This document shows, one piece after another, positions 5,354 to 5,389 of a stretch of 5,389 bases of DNA. The first letter of the stretch is position 1; each line of letters starts with the position of its first letter. Location: positions 1-5,389 of the forward strand of contig CANJJY010000314.1 in assembly GCA_947474445.1 (NCBI GenBank). Direction: 5' to 3'. The notes beneath the pieces were generated by a model that did not search any database, had not been told where the DNA came from, and saw only the letters and a program-made list of their open reading frames with translations. A program made the translations under genes and the position numbers. This stretch comes from Oligoflexaceae bacterium (lineage in GTDB: Bacteria > Bdellovibrionota_B > Oligoflexia > Oligoflexales > Oligoflexaceae).

Positions 5354-5389
5354 ATGACTATCAATTTTCAATCGATGAGCTTCGCAGAC
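5354..5389 (+). CDS. Start of an unidentified gene (first 12 codons, cut by window edge)
   Basis: ATG at 5354 opens a frame that runs to the window end, encoding MTINFQSMSFAD. Support comes from the well-placed AGGGAGG ribosome binding site and the open frame; 12 residues are too few to recognise a family. There is no signal-peptide character in the visible part. An in-frame ATG at 5318 would add 12 residues and cannot be fully excluded. Confidence 0.5.
   Translation, partial: MTINFQSMSFAD

Overview
The window looks like chromosomal DNA from a free-living or predatory Gram-negative bacterium of moderate GC content. It holds a bacterial neutral ceramidase, a YchJ-type SEC-C protein, a lipoprotein-like DUF1587/1595/1592/1588/1585 protein with one heme-binding motif, and a Tat-exported DUF1552 partner. 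DUF1592/DUF1552 pairs are known mainly from Planctomycetes, Myxococcota and Bdellovibrionota-type bacteria. Moderate GC together with a ceramidase makes a Bdellovibrionota/Oligoflexia-like source my preferred guess, but this is inference and no marker gene here settles it. I see no insertion sequence, phage gene, CRISPR array, tRNA or rRNA.

Layout. Positions 1-590 (+) are the 3' end of a neutral ceramidase gene. It converges, with only 15 bases between the stops, on a ychJ-like gene (606-1064, -). After a 176-base gap comes the main unit, on the minus strand: a DUF1592-family cytochrome-like lipoprotein (2569-4149) followed by a DUF1552 protein (1241-2572). The two overlap in an ATGA, so they are very probably co-transcribed and translationally coupled. 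A 250-base divergent intergenic region (4150-4399) contains several inverted repeats, a candidate promoter and an out-of-frame upstream reading frame with its own lipoprotein-like signal. It separates the operon from a stand-alone 2H phosphoesterase (2'-5' RNA ligase family) gene at 4400-4915 (+). A 438-base stretch without a convincing gene follows. At the right edge a new gene starts at 5354 behind a strong ribosome binding site.

How the genes fit together. The DUF1592 and DUF1552 proteins form the one clear functional unit: both are predicted to be exported, one probably lipid-anchored with a CASCH heme motif, the other a Tat substrate with an alkaline-phosphatase-like fold region. Their biochemical role is not established. 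They are the best candidate here for an under-described system. The ceramidase would act on sphingolipids outside the cytoplasm. The YchJ-like and 2H proteins are probably cytoplasmic and show no evident link to the operon.
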